Shown here one piece after another: positions 1 to 10,447 of a stretch of DNA of 64,000 nucleotides; the stretch's first letter is position 1; each line of letters starts with the position of its first letter. The DNA lies in contig JARFJB010002087.1 in assembly GCA_036346205.1 (NCBI GenBank), forward strand, positions 2,811,001 to 2,875,000, read 5' to 3'. Under the pieces are notes generated by a model. The model saw only the letters and a list, made by a program, of their open reading frames with translations, searched no databases and was not told the DNA's origin. Both the position numbers and the translations under genes were made by a program. The DNA is from Vesta saturnalis. Taxonomy: Eukaryota; Arthropoda; Insecta; Coleoptera; Lampyridae.

Positions 1-598
1 ACTTTATCTTGAATTTATTTTTATATTACTTTACGACTTAAAATTGAGTGGTAAATAAAAATCTGTTCGCACGATCAATCAGATAGTCCTCCAGGGCTGT
101 ACTACCAAAAAGAGGTCATAATACTGCGAAAAGGGCGTTAATGACGGGGTGCGGATCATAAATACCTCATCACGGTTGAAAATAGCTCCTGAAAATAAGA
201 CTGTAATTAAGATACGTGTCCACGGTTGCATACCCTCCAGGGCCTGGAATTAAAAACTATCTAGGGCGCATGCCTAGGGATTGCGTTCCTATAGTGGACT
301 CATTCTACTTATGTACGCTCTGTTACCCAAAAAAAAAACAATTTATTGTTTATTTTACAAATTTTAACTTTTGAAGAGAGTGATTCATTATGTGTTAAAT
401 TTTGTAAGAATAAAGTCAATTTGAAATTACATTTACAATTTAGTAATATTAATGAATCGAGGAGAGGTTATTAAGCTGAAAAAAGTAGCAAATTGAATTT
501 ATGTTTATAATATGGATAAGTGACGTTTCATGTTCAGAGGGATTCTTTCCCAAATCCGCGGTTTAGTGCCATTCAATTAAGGTAAGTTGTAAGTTTTT
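1..598. other. Unassigned sequence
   Basis: No open reading frame or recognisable family was seen here. The part from about 60 to 330 is clearly richer in G+C than its surroundings and could be the untranslated end of an older element, but nothing identifies it. The rest is AT-rich. Confidence 0.3.
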
Positions 599-1501
599 GA
601 TTCAGTCGGCTTATTTAGAATTGTTTGTCTACGAACGAATTTTTCTTTATATGTAATTTATTGTAATTGTACGTATGTATTTTGTGTTATTATTATTCAC
701 TATACAATTGTGTATGTGTAAATTCCTTGCCTATTTTTTTGTTCTTGTCCAAGTGAAGGTGAATTGCATTGCAGTTACTTTATTGCTACTTGTCTAATGT
801 TACCGTTTGTTATATTTTATATATACCGTAATCTGCATTATTTTTTCTTATATACTTAAAGACCGACACGATTGGTTGTATAGGGCCACATGTTTGGTAT
901 TACAATTTTTATTCTGATTTACTTATGACACAATTATGGGTGTGATTACACTGTTTGCTTTTTATTATGTTTATGTGTACGCATTTGAACCTGATCTAAT
1001 GGTGTTTTATTATATATTGAAACCTTTATTTGTTTTTCCTTGCGATTTGATTTATTAATGAACTTGTGCAATTACTTATTTATGAATAAATTGGGTTTTC
1101 TTGGTGATTCTTTCCCAACTTAGTTAATTAACGAGTGGAACCATCATTGCGCAAAGTTCGTTAATTCTAATTTGAGTAGTTTCATTGTTTACCTGTCGCT
1201 CATGATGCAACACTTAAACGTCATCCAAGCCTATCTCATTCAAATAACACAGCGTAGCTACAACCTGACGGACAATTCTTTTGATCAGATTTGAGGATTT
1301 CGAGTAATTAAATATCAGACTTGTAAATAAATTCTAACGTTTTACTTATTGCCAGGGAAGTTAATGTAAGGCAAGCAATTAATTTGAGTAATGGTAGCAT
1401 TATTGTCAGTAAAGTCAAGATACATCCCTTAGCGATTGTTTTGTTTTTGAATTTGCATTATTGCGAATAAGTTCAAATTACACTTTTTAAGATAGGGTAC
1501 C
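599..1501 (+). repeat. Left arm of ~0.9-kb inverted repeat around a hAT remnant
   Basis: Read as reverse complement, this stretch matches 6823-7697 along nearly its whole length with scattered mismatches and small gaps. It also matches 57727-58445 in the same sense as the 6.8-kb copy. Shared landmarks include ATCGCTAAGGGATGTATC near the inner end and TACGTACAATTACAATAAAT near the outer end. The inner end includes GATAGGGTACC, which the 57.7-kb copy shares and the 6.8-kb copy lacks. Similarity to the right arm stops at GATTCAG near 599. Because the hAT coding remnants lie between the arms, I read them as terminal or subterminal repeats of that element. Arms this long are unusual for hAT. Confidence 0.75.
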
Positions 1502-1868
1502 TGGGGACACTACACTACAATATTTTAATTTTTTTAATTTGTCTGGATGAAGTTAATTTTTCTATCTTTATATAGGAAATTCTTTGTTTACGGATATAGC
1601 AAATTTTTAATCCGTAATGTGTATTGATTGATAAGTTAATTTTGATCTGAAAATATTATTGACGCGTGAAAACATTTGTAACAGGTGAAGTTACATCCGC
1701 GCACACGTAATAACGCGACTACAATTATTAATTTTTTTTATTTCAAAAAATATTCAAGCTGTATTTTCTCCTCCTCTTTTAACATTGTAAAGAAGTAAAT
1801 AATCACCTCAAATGAAAAAAGTATCTCCTACAGCTACTGTATTTACGGGGATTGAGCATTAAAACACG
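1502..1868. other. Non-coding spacer between arm and hAT N-terminus
   Basis: AT-rich sequence with no reading frame. It ends in a pyrimidine-rich run and TTTTAG at about 1878-1894, directly before the hAT start codon, which looks like a splice acceptor. Confidence 0.3.
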
Positions 1869-1895
1869 TTGTTAATAATTTTTGTGTATTTTAGC

Positions 1896-2105
1896 ATGTC
1901 AAATGAATGCAAAAAGCTATCTGGTGCTCAGTACGAAAGGAAAAGGCTCGAAAAACAAACACAAATTGATAAACAGGCTAGTAATTTGCTGAACTACCTA
2001 GGAACTAAGAAAAATAGGTTGACAACCCAGAGTTGTCCCAAGCTGAAGCAGACTAAAAAACTTAAATTACAAGGGTACTGTCCATCAGGTAACCGTAGCC
2101 GATAA
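1896..2105 (+). pseudogene. hAT transposase N-terminal fragment (ZMYM1-like)
   Basis: The translation from the ATG at 1896 begins MSNECKKLSGAQYERKRLE and continues with a lysine-rich stretch ending near LLNYLGTKK. This is the charged start typical of the hAT transposase group related to ZMYM1 and DUF4371 proteins, in which an LSGAQ(K/Y)-type motif precedes a TTF-type zinc finger. I chose this ATG rather than the in-frame one at 1869 because TTTTAG just upstream resembles a splice acceptor. The frame stops at 2105. The zinc finger and the catalytic middle are missing, and the C-terminal part of the same kind of protein reappears near 5990. A PLE fragment occupies the gap. Family assignment rests on recognition of a short segment, supported by the matching C-terminal fragment. 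Confidence 0.55.
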
Positions 2106-2167
2106 TAACACAAATCTAGAAGAGCCTAATCCGGGAACTCTTAAAGAAAATACACAACCTGTGTATT

Positions 2168-2321
2168 ATGTGTATTATGTGTAATACTAAATTCTATGAA
2201 CAGCTTGATGATGTAGCAATAGGTAACCCTCTTAGTCCTGTTATACCTAATTTTTACATGGAAAAATTTGAAACATTAGCGTTACAAAACGCACCTAAAA
2301 AACCTGGTGACAAGACATGTC
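2168..2321 (+). pseudogene. Penelope-like reverse transcriptase fragment, upstream part
   Basis: The translation contains FYEQLDDVAIGNPLSPVIPN followed by FYMEKFE, the conserved Penelope-like RT segment usually seen as G(V)AMGSPLSPVIANFYME. Only about 50 residues remain: the N-terminal RT is absent, as expected for 5'-truncated retroelement copies, and the downstream RT with its YVDD motif is also missing. The fragment ends at the 8-bp target duplication of the MULE (2314-2321), and PLE-type coding resumes on the other side at 5232 with the RT-to-endonuclease linker. The fragment is therefore older than the MULE. It lies inside the hAT remnant. Confidence 0.75.
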
Positions 2322-2453
2322 GTAACGCGACAGTTCGTAACCCCACAAATGGTAACGGACAATTCGTAACGCCGTCAATTCGTAACGGCGACACTTCGTA
2401 ACATCGACAGTGCGTAACTACAACTATTCGTAACGGTATAATCCGTAAGGCCA
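2322..2453 (+). repeat. MULE left terminal inverted repeat
   Basis: It starts GTAACGCGACAGTTCGTAAC and consists of short degenerate units, each containing (T)CGTAAC or GTAAC at intervals of about 16-18 bp. It pairs with 5094-5223. The repeated unit probably acts as an array of transposase-binding sites; this is inference from the regular spacing. Confidence 0.85.
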
Positions 2454-3349
2454 AGATTGACGTGGAAAGCAATTTATAGTTACAATTGAAATTACGTTTA
2501 TCAATTTAACGGACCAACATCAGGATAAACATTTTTAACTCATTTCATATTTTGTGGAAAAATAAATTTTGAAAATTGTATCTTAAAATAAATATAATCT
2601 ACCTGTAACAGGAAATATAATTAAAGTTTGTCCCTTTTAATGTTCTTTAAATTGCCATAAACGTAGATAAAGTAATAACAATGTAATTAGTGAATTCTTT
2701 AAACCGATGACAATTTTTAGAAATTCCCTACTTTCTAAGTAAACATTCTGTAAATGAGAGTATGGAATTAGGGATTACCAATTATTATAATAAGCCTTCT
2801 GATTGGTTATGTCTAATAAGAGGAATGTCTTCAAACATATAAATTGAGGAACATTAATGATCTTCTAACCCGCGATCTTAACCCAATTATTAGACGACAT
2901 CCCAGAGGAGATAGAAGAGACCCTCGATAACATCCCTTATGCACTCCGCATCCCACCGTCAACTGGATAACGACCACGCAAGGATACCGGCTAACGAATT
3001 GTCTACAGCCCTCACCACACTCAACCACATGCACACCTAAACCTAAATATTCACAACAGTAATAAATCAGACCTTTAACCTTTTTTTTTACACCAATAAT
3101 AAACCCTCAACAAATTATCTTTCTTTTTTTTTTAACACACCAAAAATAATAAACTCATGATTGTAAACCACACAATTACAAAAAACATCGCAACACCAAC
3201 AATAATGGAATGACCAGGGCTGAAGAGGAGGAATCCTGAACAGTCTACGAATAAGCATATAAGCATAAAATATAAGCATACTAACCAAAAGCATGAGCAT
3301 ACTAACCTAAAAAAAAAAAAAAAAATGATCTAACTAGTGTCTAGAGTTT

Positions 3350-4751
3350 TTGAATAATAATTGTAAGAAGTTTAATATGGCAAATGAACTTACTTATGGT
3401 CTTAGTTCGCGTGGAAAACGCACTCTTATATACCAAAATTTCGAGTTTGTTCAAAATCGGGTAACCGAATCTGGAATTGTGCATTGGAAGTGTCGGAACA
3501 GTTATAATTACAAGTGCAAAGCAATTGTGCATACAAAAGGTGACGATATCATAAAATGTAACGAAGAACATTCACATATTGTACAAACTTTCGCAGCAGA
3601 TGCAAGAAAGATGGTAAATGAGATGAAAGCAAATATGAAAAATCCTGGAGCAACACCTAAAATTGTCTATAGTACAAAACTTCTTGAAACAAATGTGAGC
3701 GTTAAATTACTACTTCCAAAAAAGACACTTCAGCGTGCCAAACAGAGAGAAACAGATGTTGTACCTGCTACTCCCAACAACATGAATTTTGTACTTCCTG
3801 AAAAATACAACAACTTGCTATTACATGACAGTGGATCTGATGATCCTAATAGAATGTTAATATTTGGACATGAACAGTTATTAAACTTGTTAGTGACACA
3901 TCAAAATTGGTTAGTCGATGGAACTTTCAAAGTTGTACCTGAAATATTTTTCCAACTTTATACATCCACGTTCAACTTGATGGTATAGCATTTCCTTGTG
4001 TTTTTGCGTTACTGCGAAATAAGACTGAAAAACTTATCGAAGATTGTTACGTGTGCTAAAAACCCGACTCCCAACTTTAAATCCCGGTTCTTGCCTACTT
4101 GATTTTGAAAAGGCCGCAATCAATGCTTTTCAAGCTGAATTTCCTGGAATTGAAACAAAAGGATGTTTTTTTCATTTAAATCAATCAGTGATCCGAAAGC
4201 TAGGGTAAATTGGTTTAAAACGTGAATTTCATTCTAACGTAGAAAATTTTGCAGTATGCATTAAGATGCTAACGTTAATATCACTACTCACTATAGAAGA
4301 AACAACTGATGCATATTTACAAGTCGCAGGAATGTTTCCTGAATTTGATGACAGAACTGAAGAGTTTTTGCAGTACTTTGAAAATACGTATATTAGAGGT
4401 CGTGAATTGAGAAATGGCCGTAGGCGAGATCCAGCATTTCCTCCAAACATATGGAATCATCGTCAAAATGCAGCAGATGGTTTGGCCAGGACTACCAACA
4501 GCGTAGAAGACTTTCACTATTCACTTCAATCTGTATTTCAATGTGCCCATCCCACAACGTGGAAATTGCTTGATGGACTTTTTGCAGAAGTTACTTTACA
4601 GCACACATATTATTTGCAATATGAAAGTGGTCAAAGAATGCCGCATCGTTTGACATATAAACAAATAAAAGGGCGCATAGTTAGAGTCGTCCAAGATTAT
4701 GATGTTGAACGGCGATTGACATTTCTAAGAAATATAGCGCACATGTCTTAA
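3350..4751 (+). pseudogene. MULE transposase with FLYWCH zinc finger, frameshifted
   Basis: Two open stretches (3350-3988 and 4266-4751) belong to one protein interrupted by frameshifts and stops. Residues about 15-75 form a FLYWCH-type zinc finger: the NFEFVQNR strand, HWKC, then YKCKAIVHTK, and a closing EEHSHI with paired histidines. NWLVDGTFKVVPEIFFQLY carries the first catalytic aspartate of the MULE DDE domain (VDGTFK). Between the frames, shifted reading gives KGCFFHLNQSVIRKL, the conserved Cys/His segment between the second aspartate and the glutamate. The C-terminal frame contains FPPNIWNHRQNA and GLARTTNSVEDFHY, usual for the end of insect MULE transposases, and ends in a normal stop at 4751. 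The protein would act in the nucleus on the GTAAC-repeat TIRs. This copy cannot encode a full enzyme. Confidence 0.85.
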
Positions 4752-5093
4752 TTTTTACATTAAATAAATATAATTACTTTTAAAATTGTATGCCTGCTTA
4801 TACTTATCGATGTTAGAAATATAAATTGTATTATTTATTATAATAAATACATTATTATTGAAGTGGTTTTAATTTTTTTCATTATTATTCAGACTTAGTT
4901 TTATTACTTTAAAGTGATAATTCAGGATACAAATTTTTAAAAAAACATAAATATTCTTTAGTTGGCATATTAACAAAAGTATATGCTAAATATGTGTGAA
5001 ATATGTTTAAAAAAAGTGGTCTTGAAAAAAATACCCCTATTTTTAGTGTAGGAAAGTATACAAAGTATGCAAAATGCGTTTTTGTAAATGTTG

Positions 5094-5223
5094 CCGTTAC
5101 GAATTATACCGTTACGAATAGTTGTGGTTACTAACTGTCGATGTTACGAAGTGTCGCCGTTACGAATTATCGGCGTTACGAATTGTCCGTTACCATTTGT
5201 GGGGTTACCAACTGTCGCGTTAC
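5094..5223 (-). repeat. MULE right terminal inverted repeat
   Basis: This is the inverted counterpart of 2322-2453 and ends ...AACTGTCGCGTTAC at 5223. The GTAAC-containing units are present in the same order. It is followed by GATATGTC, the right target duplication. Confidence 0.85.
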
Positions 5224-5231
5224 GATATGTC

Positions 5232-5726
5232 ATGGATCCGAAAAACCTTTACAAACAGAATTGAAAAAATTAATCATGGCATTAGGACTGTTTTTAAACC
5301 TACAAGAAAATTTAAAGTGCAATTAAGGTCACCTAAAGATGTTTCAAACCCATTATCATCTGAAGTTATCTTGTTCAGGTGGAAAATTATGCAATGGAAT
5401 TACAACATGTATCTTTGATACAAGACGTAAAGAACATTTTGTAGATTAAGTCATCCAGTGAAATCTTCGGTAGGCGAGCAAATAATTTAAATCATGGCAT
5501 TTAATTTGATAAGAGGGAAATATTGTCAAGACAAACTCATTATTATGTTTGTTTACAACGTGAAACTATTGAGATATATAAAGATCCTAATAAATTCAAT
5601 AGGCAAGAAGAAAATCTCCGTTTAAATAGGTTTTGGCATCTTATAATTAAAAAAGGCTCAATAGTACGTCTTAATTTAACTTTAATTTTAGCTTTTGATT
5701 TGTTTAGGGTTTTTCCTAGATCTTGA
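5232..5726 (+). pseudogene. Penelope-like element, linker and GIY-YIG region remnant
   Basis: Immediately after the MULE duplication the + strand reads KTFTNRIEKINHGIRTVFKP followed by RSPKD, typical of the segment joining RT to the GIY-YIG endonuclease in animal PLEs. After stops, a second stretch reads LSRQTHYYVCLQRETIEIYK then FNRQEENLRLNRFW, matching the C-terminal end of PLE proteins, which end in a basic segment of this kind after the endonuclease. The GIY-YIG core between the two is mostly lost. The part of RT that should lie between 2321 and 5232 is absent, so this PLE was already deleted or rearranged when the MULE arrived. From 5727 to about 5985 there is only AT-rich sequence, perhaps PLE 3' untranslated region. 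Confidence 0.75.
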
Positions 5727-5989
5727 AGTAAATGCCAATTATATATTAAATTACCATAGCGCTATAATTTATCATATCTAGTTGAAATTAAAATTAAAAA
5801 TTCTATAAAACGTACTACATTGTGTTTTCACTGTAAAGTAACACTTACATTTATTAACAAAGCTATATCTTTGTTAGATTTAATAGTATTTGTAAGTTTA
5901 TTTTTGTGAATTCTTTTATTAATTACAAATTAAAGTTTTTCACAACTTTACACTTAGAGGGTGTTCTGATTTGTCATCTTCAAGGCAGT

Positions 5990-6822
5990 TTAACAATATG
6001 GAATTTATTAAGAATCTAGGTATTCTTTACTGTTCCATACTTGGCTTCATACGTTTTTTATGCTCCATTGTAATTTGGTACACAATCTTAAATTATATCA
6101 ATCCAATTAGCAAGCTACTACAGATCAAAGGCTGTGATTTATCATCTGCTATAGAGCAAATAACAAATTTTACAATTTTTTAAGGATCTTCGTTCGGGTG
6201 AAACGTTTAATAAAATGTTCTATGATGCACAGGAACTCGCCGACGTTATTGACATCCAAGCTGATTTCGAGTTAACACAACTGCGTCGAGTTCGGCGAAA
6301 ACTGTTAACTTTACGAAGTGCACGATGATCCGGTCGCAGATCCCAAATTAAAATTTAAATAGCGTTTTATTTTTTTACAATAGATCAAGCTATTAATGCT
6401 GTAGAATCCAGATTTGATTTGTTGAATACGTACAGCAATCATTTTCAATTTTTGTTCAACAAGCACGATTTGTGAAATTTACCTAAAACGAGTTAATTAA
6501 ATATTGCAAGAACCTGGTAATACTATTAACTCATGGTGAATCCGGAGATCTGAACGCACTTGAGCTAGTAGATGAAATAGAATCCGTTTTAGGGTTTGTA
6601 AATGCAAAACAAAATTCAATTGAGGTTTAATACCTTATCACTACTTTAGATGTTGCTCCTAACCTCGGCATTGCGTTCAGAATCTTGTTGACCTTACCTG
6701 TATGTGTGACAAGTGGAGAAAGGAGCTTTTCTATATTGAAAATAATTAAAAAGTTCTTACGTTTCAAAATCTCCTACTCCTAAACGATTTGGCTATGTTC
6801 TAAATCTTTAAGAGCATAATAT
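5990..6822 (+). pseudogene. hAT transposase C-terminal remnant (ZMYM1-like)
   Basis: Several frames together give the C-terminal half of a ZMYM1/DUF4371-type hAT transposase: IRFLCSIVIWYTILNYINPI, then SAIEQITNF, then LRSGETFNKMFYDAQELADV near 6190, TIDQAINAVESRFDLL near 6385, and finally the hAT dimerisation signature RILLTLPVCVTSGERSFSIL with IIKKFLR near 6690-6760. Stops and frameshifts separate the pieces. The N-terminal piece is at 1896. The middle of the protein is missing and a PLE (with a MULE inside) occupies the gap. The right 0.9-kb arm begins directly after this remnant. Confidence 0.8.
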
Positions 6823-7919
6823 TGAACTTATTTGCAATAATGCAAATTCAAGGAAAAAATCGCTAAGGGATGTATCTTGACTTTACTGACAATAATGCTA
6901 CTCTTACTCCATTTAATTGCTTGCCTTACATTGACTTTCCTGGCCAGAATTAAAATATTAGAATTTATTTACAAGTCAGATATTTAATTACTCGCCAAAC
7001 TCAAATCTGATAAAGAGATTGGCCGTCTAGTGGTAAGCTACGCCGTGTTATGATGATTTATGATTGGTTAGGTTGTGTTGCATCATAAGGGGGCAAGACA
7101 ACCATGAAACTACTCAAATTAGAATTAACGAACTTTGCGCAATGATGGTTCAACCCATTAATTTGCTAAATTGTGAAAGACCCACCAAGAACACCCAATT
7201 TATTAATAAATAAGTAAGTGCACAAGTACATTAATAAATCAAAGACAAAAAAACAAAGAAACAAAATTATAAATTTAAGTAACAAAACAAACAATGGAAA
7301 AGCAACCTAACTACACATAAACACAGTAAAACAAACCGTGAAATCACTCCCACAATTGCCACAAATAAATCAGAATAAAAATTGTAACACCAAACATGTG
7401 TCCCTTATACAACCAATCATGTCGGTATTTAAATTAACACTAAAGCAAATAAAAAAGTAACAATGCAGCTTAAGGTGCATATAAATATAACAAACAGTAA
7501 AATTAAACAGGTAACAATAAGGCAACTGCAAAGCAGTTTAACTGCACTTAGATAAGAACAAAAAATAGGTAAGGAATTTACACATACACAATTGTATAGT
7601 GAACAAAAGTACAAAAATGCATACGTACAATTACAATAAATTACATATATAAAAAATCAGTTCGTAAACAAACAATTCTAAATAATCTGGCTGAATCGAA
7701 GACACAAAAATCATTAAAACAAAGTCTTGCAAGGGTAAGCTGCTAACAAATCATAACAAAGTGACCGATAACCTACCCGCAAGTTTGAGTGCTACAGAAT
7801 CCCTTTATCAGCTTACATGTTCATCTATACAAAACAATAAGAACGGGCTAGTTTAACAGTAAATATGGAATTCGAGGTGGTTTTAATGCCATCTGGGCCC
7901 GTGTCTGTAAACCCCGTTA
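6823..7919 (-). repeat. Right arm of the long inverted repeat
   Basis: The inner 875 bp (6823-7697) is the inverted copy of 599-1501. The outer part (7698-7919) has no counterpart on the left but is shared with 58446-58690 up to GTGTCTGTAAACCCCG. The left arm is therefore probably truncated or recombined at 599, and the true element end lies near 7919. Coding frames inside the arm are not conserved between copies. Confidence 0.75.
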
Positions 7920-8159
7920 TCGTTTACATTATTTTATCAGACAAAATAATGCATTGATTCTTTTCAAGATATCAAAATCAACAACCCTCTCAATTATTTT
8001 CTTAACAACCTATCTCCAAGCACAACTTATTTCTACTATCAAAATATAGAACAACCGCCCATATTAACTAGACGGTTTCAATTCGACCTGCTTTCTAATT
8101 TATAAAATAAAATAGGAACAGACGCACCAGCTGTGGTACATCACAAATGATTTACTAAC
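7920..8159. other. Unassigned spacer
   Basis: AT-rich sequence without reading frames or recognised repeats. The corresponding interval next to the third arm copy (58691-59230) is different and longer. Confidence 0.3.
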
Positions 8160-8400
8160 TGGCGGCATTTTTAACAAAAATCCATGTGTATAGCAATTTT
8201 CAACGATACGTCACGGTCTTTCGGTAAAGACCCTTAGTTAAATATCAGTTACATAAAATACATAAAATAAAATATCCCGAAAAACATCAAATTACATTAC
8301 CAAGATATAAAATCCATTGATTATCTTTCTTTCGCGATTTGAAAGTTTTGTTACAATAATGAAATTTTCTCGGTGCGCTACCTACAAACTATAGAACATG
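8160..8400 (+). repeat. Dispersed repeat, copy 1
   Basis: It shares GTATAGCAATTTTCAACGAT, then ACATAAAATAAAATATCCCG, then TTACAATAAT(A/G)AAAT and the final GCTACCTAC with copies near 50745-51205 and 59270-59725. All three have the same orientation. Two of the three lie a few hundred bases beyond an outer end of the long hAT arm, so it may be part of a larger composite repeat. Confidence 0.6.
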
Positions 8401-8738
8401 ATTTAGCAGAGCAGATTAATCTTAAAAATACTATTCAGAAGTTTGCTGAATTAAAGGTTCCTCACTCATTGTAGCTACTATCTATATTATTAGTACTGTT
8501 CGTGTTCAATGTAAACAATGCTCAGTATCTAAATATACAAAATTTAGTTATCTTATGCTTAGTGTCCTTTTTTTCTTGGGTGGCTTTTATTGTGGGGGGT
8601 CATGTTTTTGCTCCGGCCTGGTCGGAGTTAGGCTCTCAAATGGAACCTATAATCTATTTTTTTTATTTGCCTCCTAGGTTTGGGAGTTATTTTTACAAAG
8701 ATGGTATAATATATTTCACTAATTTGATTTAGTTATTT

Positions 8739-8853
8739 ACCTAACTAGTTCGGAAAGTTAATTTTCCCGCATGAGCACTGTGTTTGCAGCACCACCGCAG
8801 GGAGTGCTGCATTTAGTACGAATTCGGGAAAATATATTCCGAACAAGTTAGGT
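8739..8853. repeat. Nested hairpin (inverted repeat within inverted repeat)
   Basis: The outer arms are ACCTAACTAGTTCGG...ATTTTCCCG (8739-8769) and CGGGAAAAT...CCGAACAAGTTAGGT (8825-8853), about 30 bp with few mismatches. Inside, TGCAGCAC and GTGCTGCA form a second hairpin. No target duplication was found. It could be a foldback element, a transposon terminus, or a fold in a transcript. Confidence 0.7.
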
Positions 8854-9048
8854 ACAAAGTTTTTTGTAACGAATAAATTAATAAAAATAAAAACAAATAA
8901 TTTAACATTGTTTGGTTTTTTATTCTAAATGGGGTGCTAGCATAACCGACATTGTAATGTTGCATTATTGTTATGGTTACATGTCAACAAAAATTCAAAC
9001 GTTGAGTCACCATTTTGTTTAAAATTATTTTTGTTAAATTTGTGAAAA

Positions 9049-9339
9049 ATGGGTGATTCCGAAGAAATTATGACGCCACCTGATATTAAAGAAGCAGCCA
9101 TTAGCCATTATATCAGCAGCATTTCAATTGTGCTACCAACCATACAACGTAATTACCACAGTTTCTGTTGGAAAGTAAAAAACACCGCAGTGCGGGAAAA
9201 CAAGTTTTCGGTGCATCGGGAGAGAATACCTATTTTGAGTACAAAAATTTATTTTCACATGATTGATATATGTTGCCTTTTTTTAAGTATTAAAAATGAG
9301 GATTTTTTTAATTGTATCAAATTATTTTGTGAAATTTAA
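9049..9339 (+). CDS. Small ORF, possible tyrosine-recombinase-like (Crypton) N-terminus
   Basis: The 96-residue frame begins MGDSEEIMTPPDIKEAA and contains YHSFCWKVKN and VRENKF. A start of this type with a Y-x2-F-x2-W pattern resembles N-termini of insect Crypton-like tyrosine recombinases (SEN and F-x-W segments), but the match is short and the second half of the frame is low-complexity. No catalytic Arg-His-Arg-Tyr segment follows. It may equally be a chance ORF. Confidence 0.25.
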   Translation: MGDSEEIMTPPDIKEAAISHYISSISIVLPTIQRNYHSFCWKVKNTAVRENKFSVHRERIPILSTKIYFHMIDICCLFLSIKNEDFFNCIKLFCEI

Positions 9340-10072
9340 TGAAAATCTTTTATTTCAATTGGAAGACACCCCAGATTAAATTGATGGGTAAGTTATATGG
9401 TGGAACCCTACTTCTTCACTCAAAATTCAATAGGATCCTTCTATTATTATACAGTGATCCGTGGTTGCTACTCATTTCAATTAAATGTGGCAACTGTTAA
9501 ATTACTTTTGACATATAATCAGATTTGAGGTTAGTGAGAACCGTCTAATACCAGCATACTTTTGGTGTAATAGTAAAACACCTCAACTCTAGGGGACAAA
9601 TAAAAAAAATAGATTATAACCGTTCAGTGTGGGTCTATTAGGTATCTCTGATGTGTATGCATGTGTTACTTTAACATTGATGGATTTGTTACAATTGAAT
9701 TAAGGCTCATCCAATTTAGTACGAAAAATACTATATAGGAGTGCATCATTTGAAACTTACAATAATTTACCTGTGGATTTAACAGTGAAATGTGTGGCAA
9801 CAATACCAATGCCTAAAAGTGATGTAGAAGTATTTATTACAATTCTGCACCAAATTACATAAAATTCTTAAAGTTTGTTGTCTCGTTAATGAATTTGCTC
9901 CTTTTGGGAACGCATAGTGTATTATGATATTCGGTTAATGGCTAGTAGTTTGATAAAGTTATAAAAAATTTTCAGCACTGATTAGACTTTCTCAATAAAT
10001 CTAAATTATTGAGAGTATGTTATATATAGTCTGGTCATTGTAAATAAAATTTCCGCTGTTCTTTCTAAAAAT
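9340..10072. other. Unassigned intergenic sequence
   Basis: AT-rich, no supportable gene or repeat. Short frames are interrupted everywhere. Confidence 0.3.
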
Positions 10073-10447
10073 ATACACGGTCTCACGGTCAACCTCCAGT
10101 AAAATATCTCAAGAAGTAATGCGATTTGATGTTTGAAAATTTAAATAATGAGGTTTTCGGATACGCTCTCTTCAGATGAAATAACAGCGACCTTGTGCGA
10201 CTTGCGGTTATACCGGAAGTAAATGTTAGCTTTCTTTTTTTAAATAGAACATTCTGTATATTATTACATTTTTGGATTCTACGCATATTTTGCGTTTAAT
10301 GTCCTATACCTAACTCTCGCCGTTTTTGACATATTTAAATTTTTATGTCAAAAATGACGTTGGCAGGCTCTAAAATAAATATCGATTTTTCCTGTAAGGA
10401 ATCCTTTATTATTTAATTAGGGTCGGATTCCTTGTTGAAGAGGACAT
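10073..10447 (+). repeat. Foldback element, left arm (outer part)
   Basis: Inverted copy of about 16105-16459. Shared landmarks are ACTTCCGGTATAACCG(G/C)-type sequence in the middle, GACATAAAAATTTAAA, and GTTGAAGAGGACAT at the inner end. Each arm contains a similar frame: minus strand 10089-10286 (KCNNIQNVLFKKRKLTFTSG) and plus strand 16232-16429 (KCNNIQGVLFKIRKLTFTSG). The arm is interrupted at 10447 by a LINE and resumes at 12535. Confidence 0.75.

Larger units (their letters stand above)
2322..5223 (+). mobile_element. MULE (Mutator-like) DNA transposon with ~130-bp TIRs
   Basis: The element is bounded by inverted repeats at 2322-2453 and 5094-5223 that differ at only a handful of positions. 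Just outside lie GACATGTC (2314-2321) and GATATGTC (5224-5231), an 8-bp target duplication with one mismatch. An 8-9-bp duplication, long TIRs and a FLYWCH plus MULE-type transposase together fit the Mutator superfamily. Length is 2902 bp. Between the left TIR and the gene, 2820-3060 is relatively GC-rich and without reading frame. The transposase is broken, so this copy is not autonomous. Confidence 0.85.

Noticed and set aside
8502..8732. 76-residue hydrophobic frame
   Set aside because: Composition explains the hydrophobic residues; no domain or neighbouring gene supports it.
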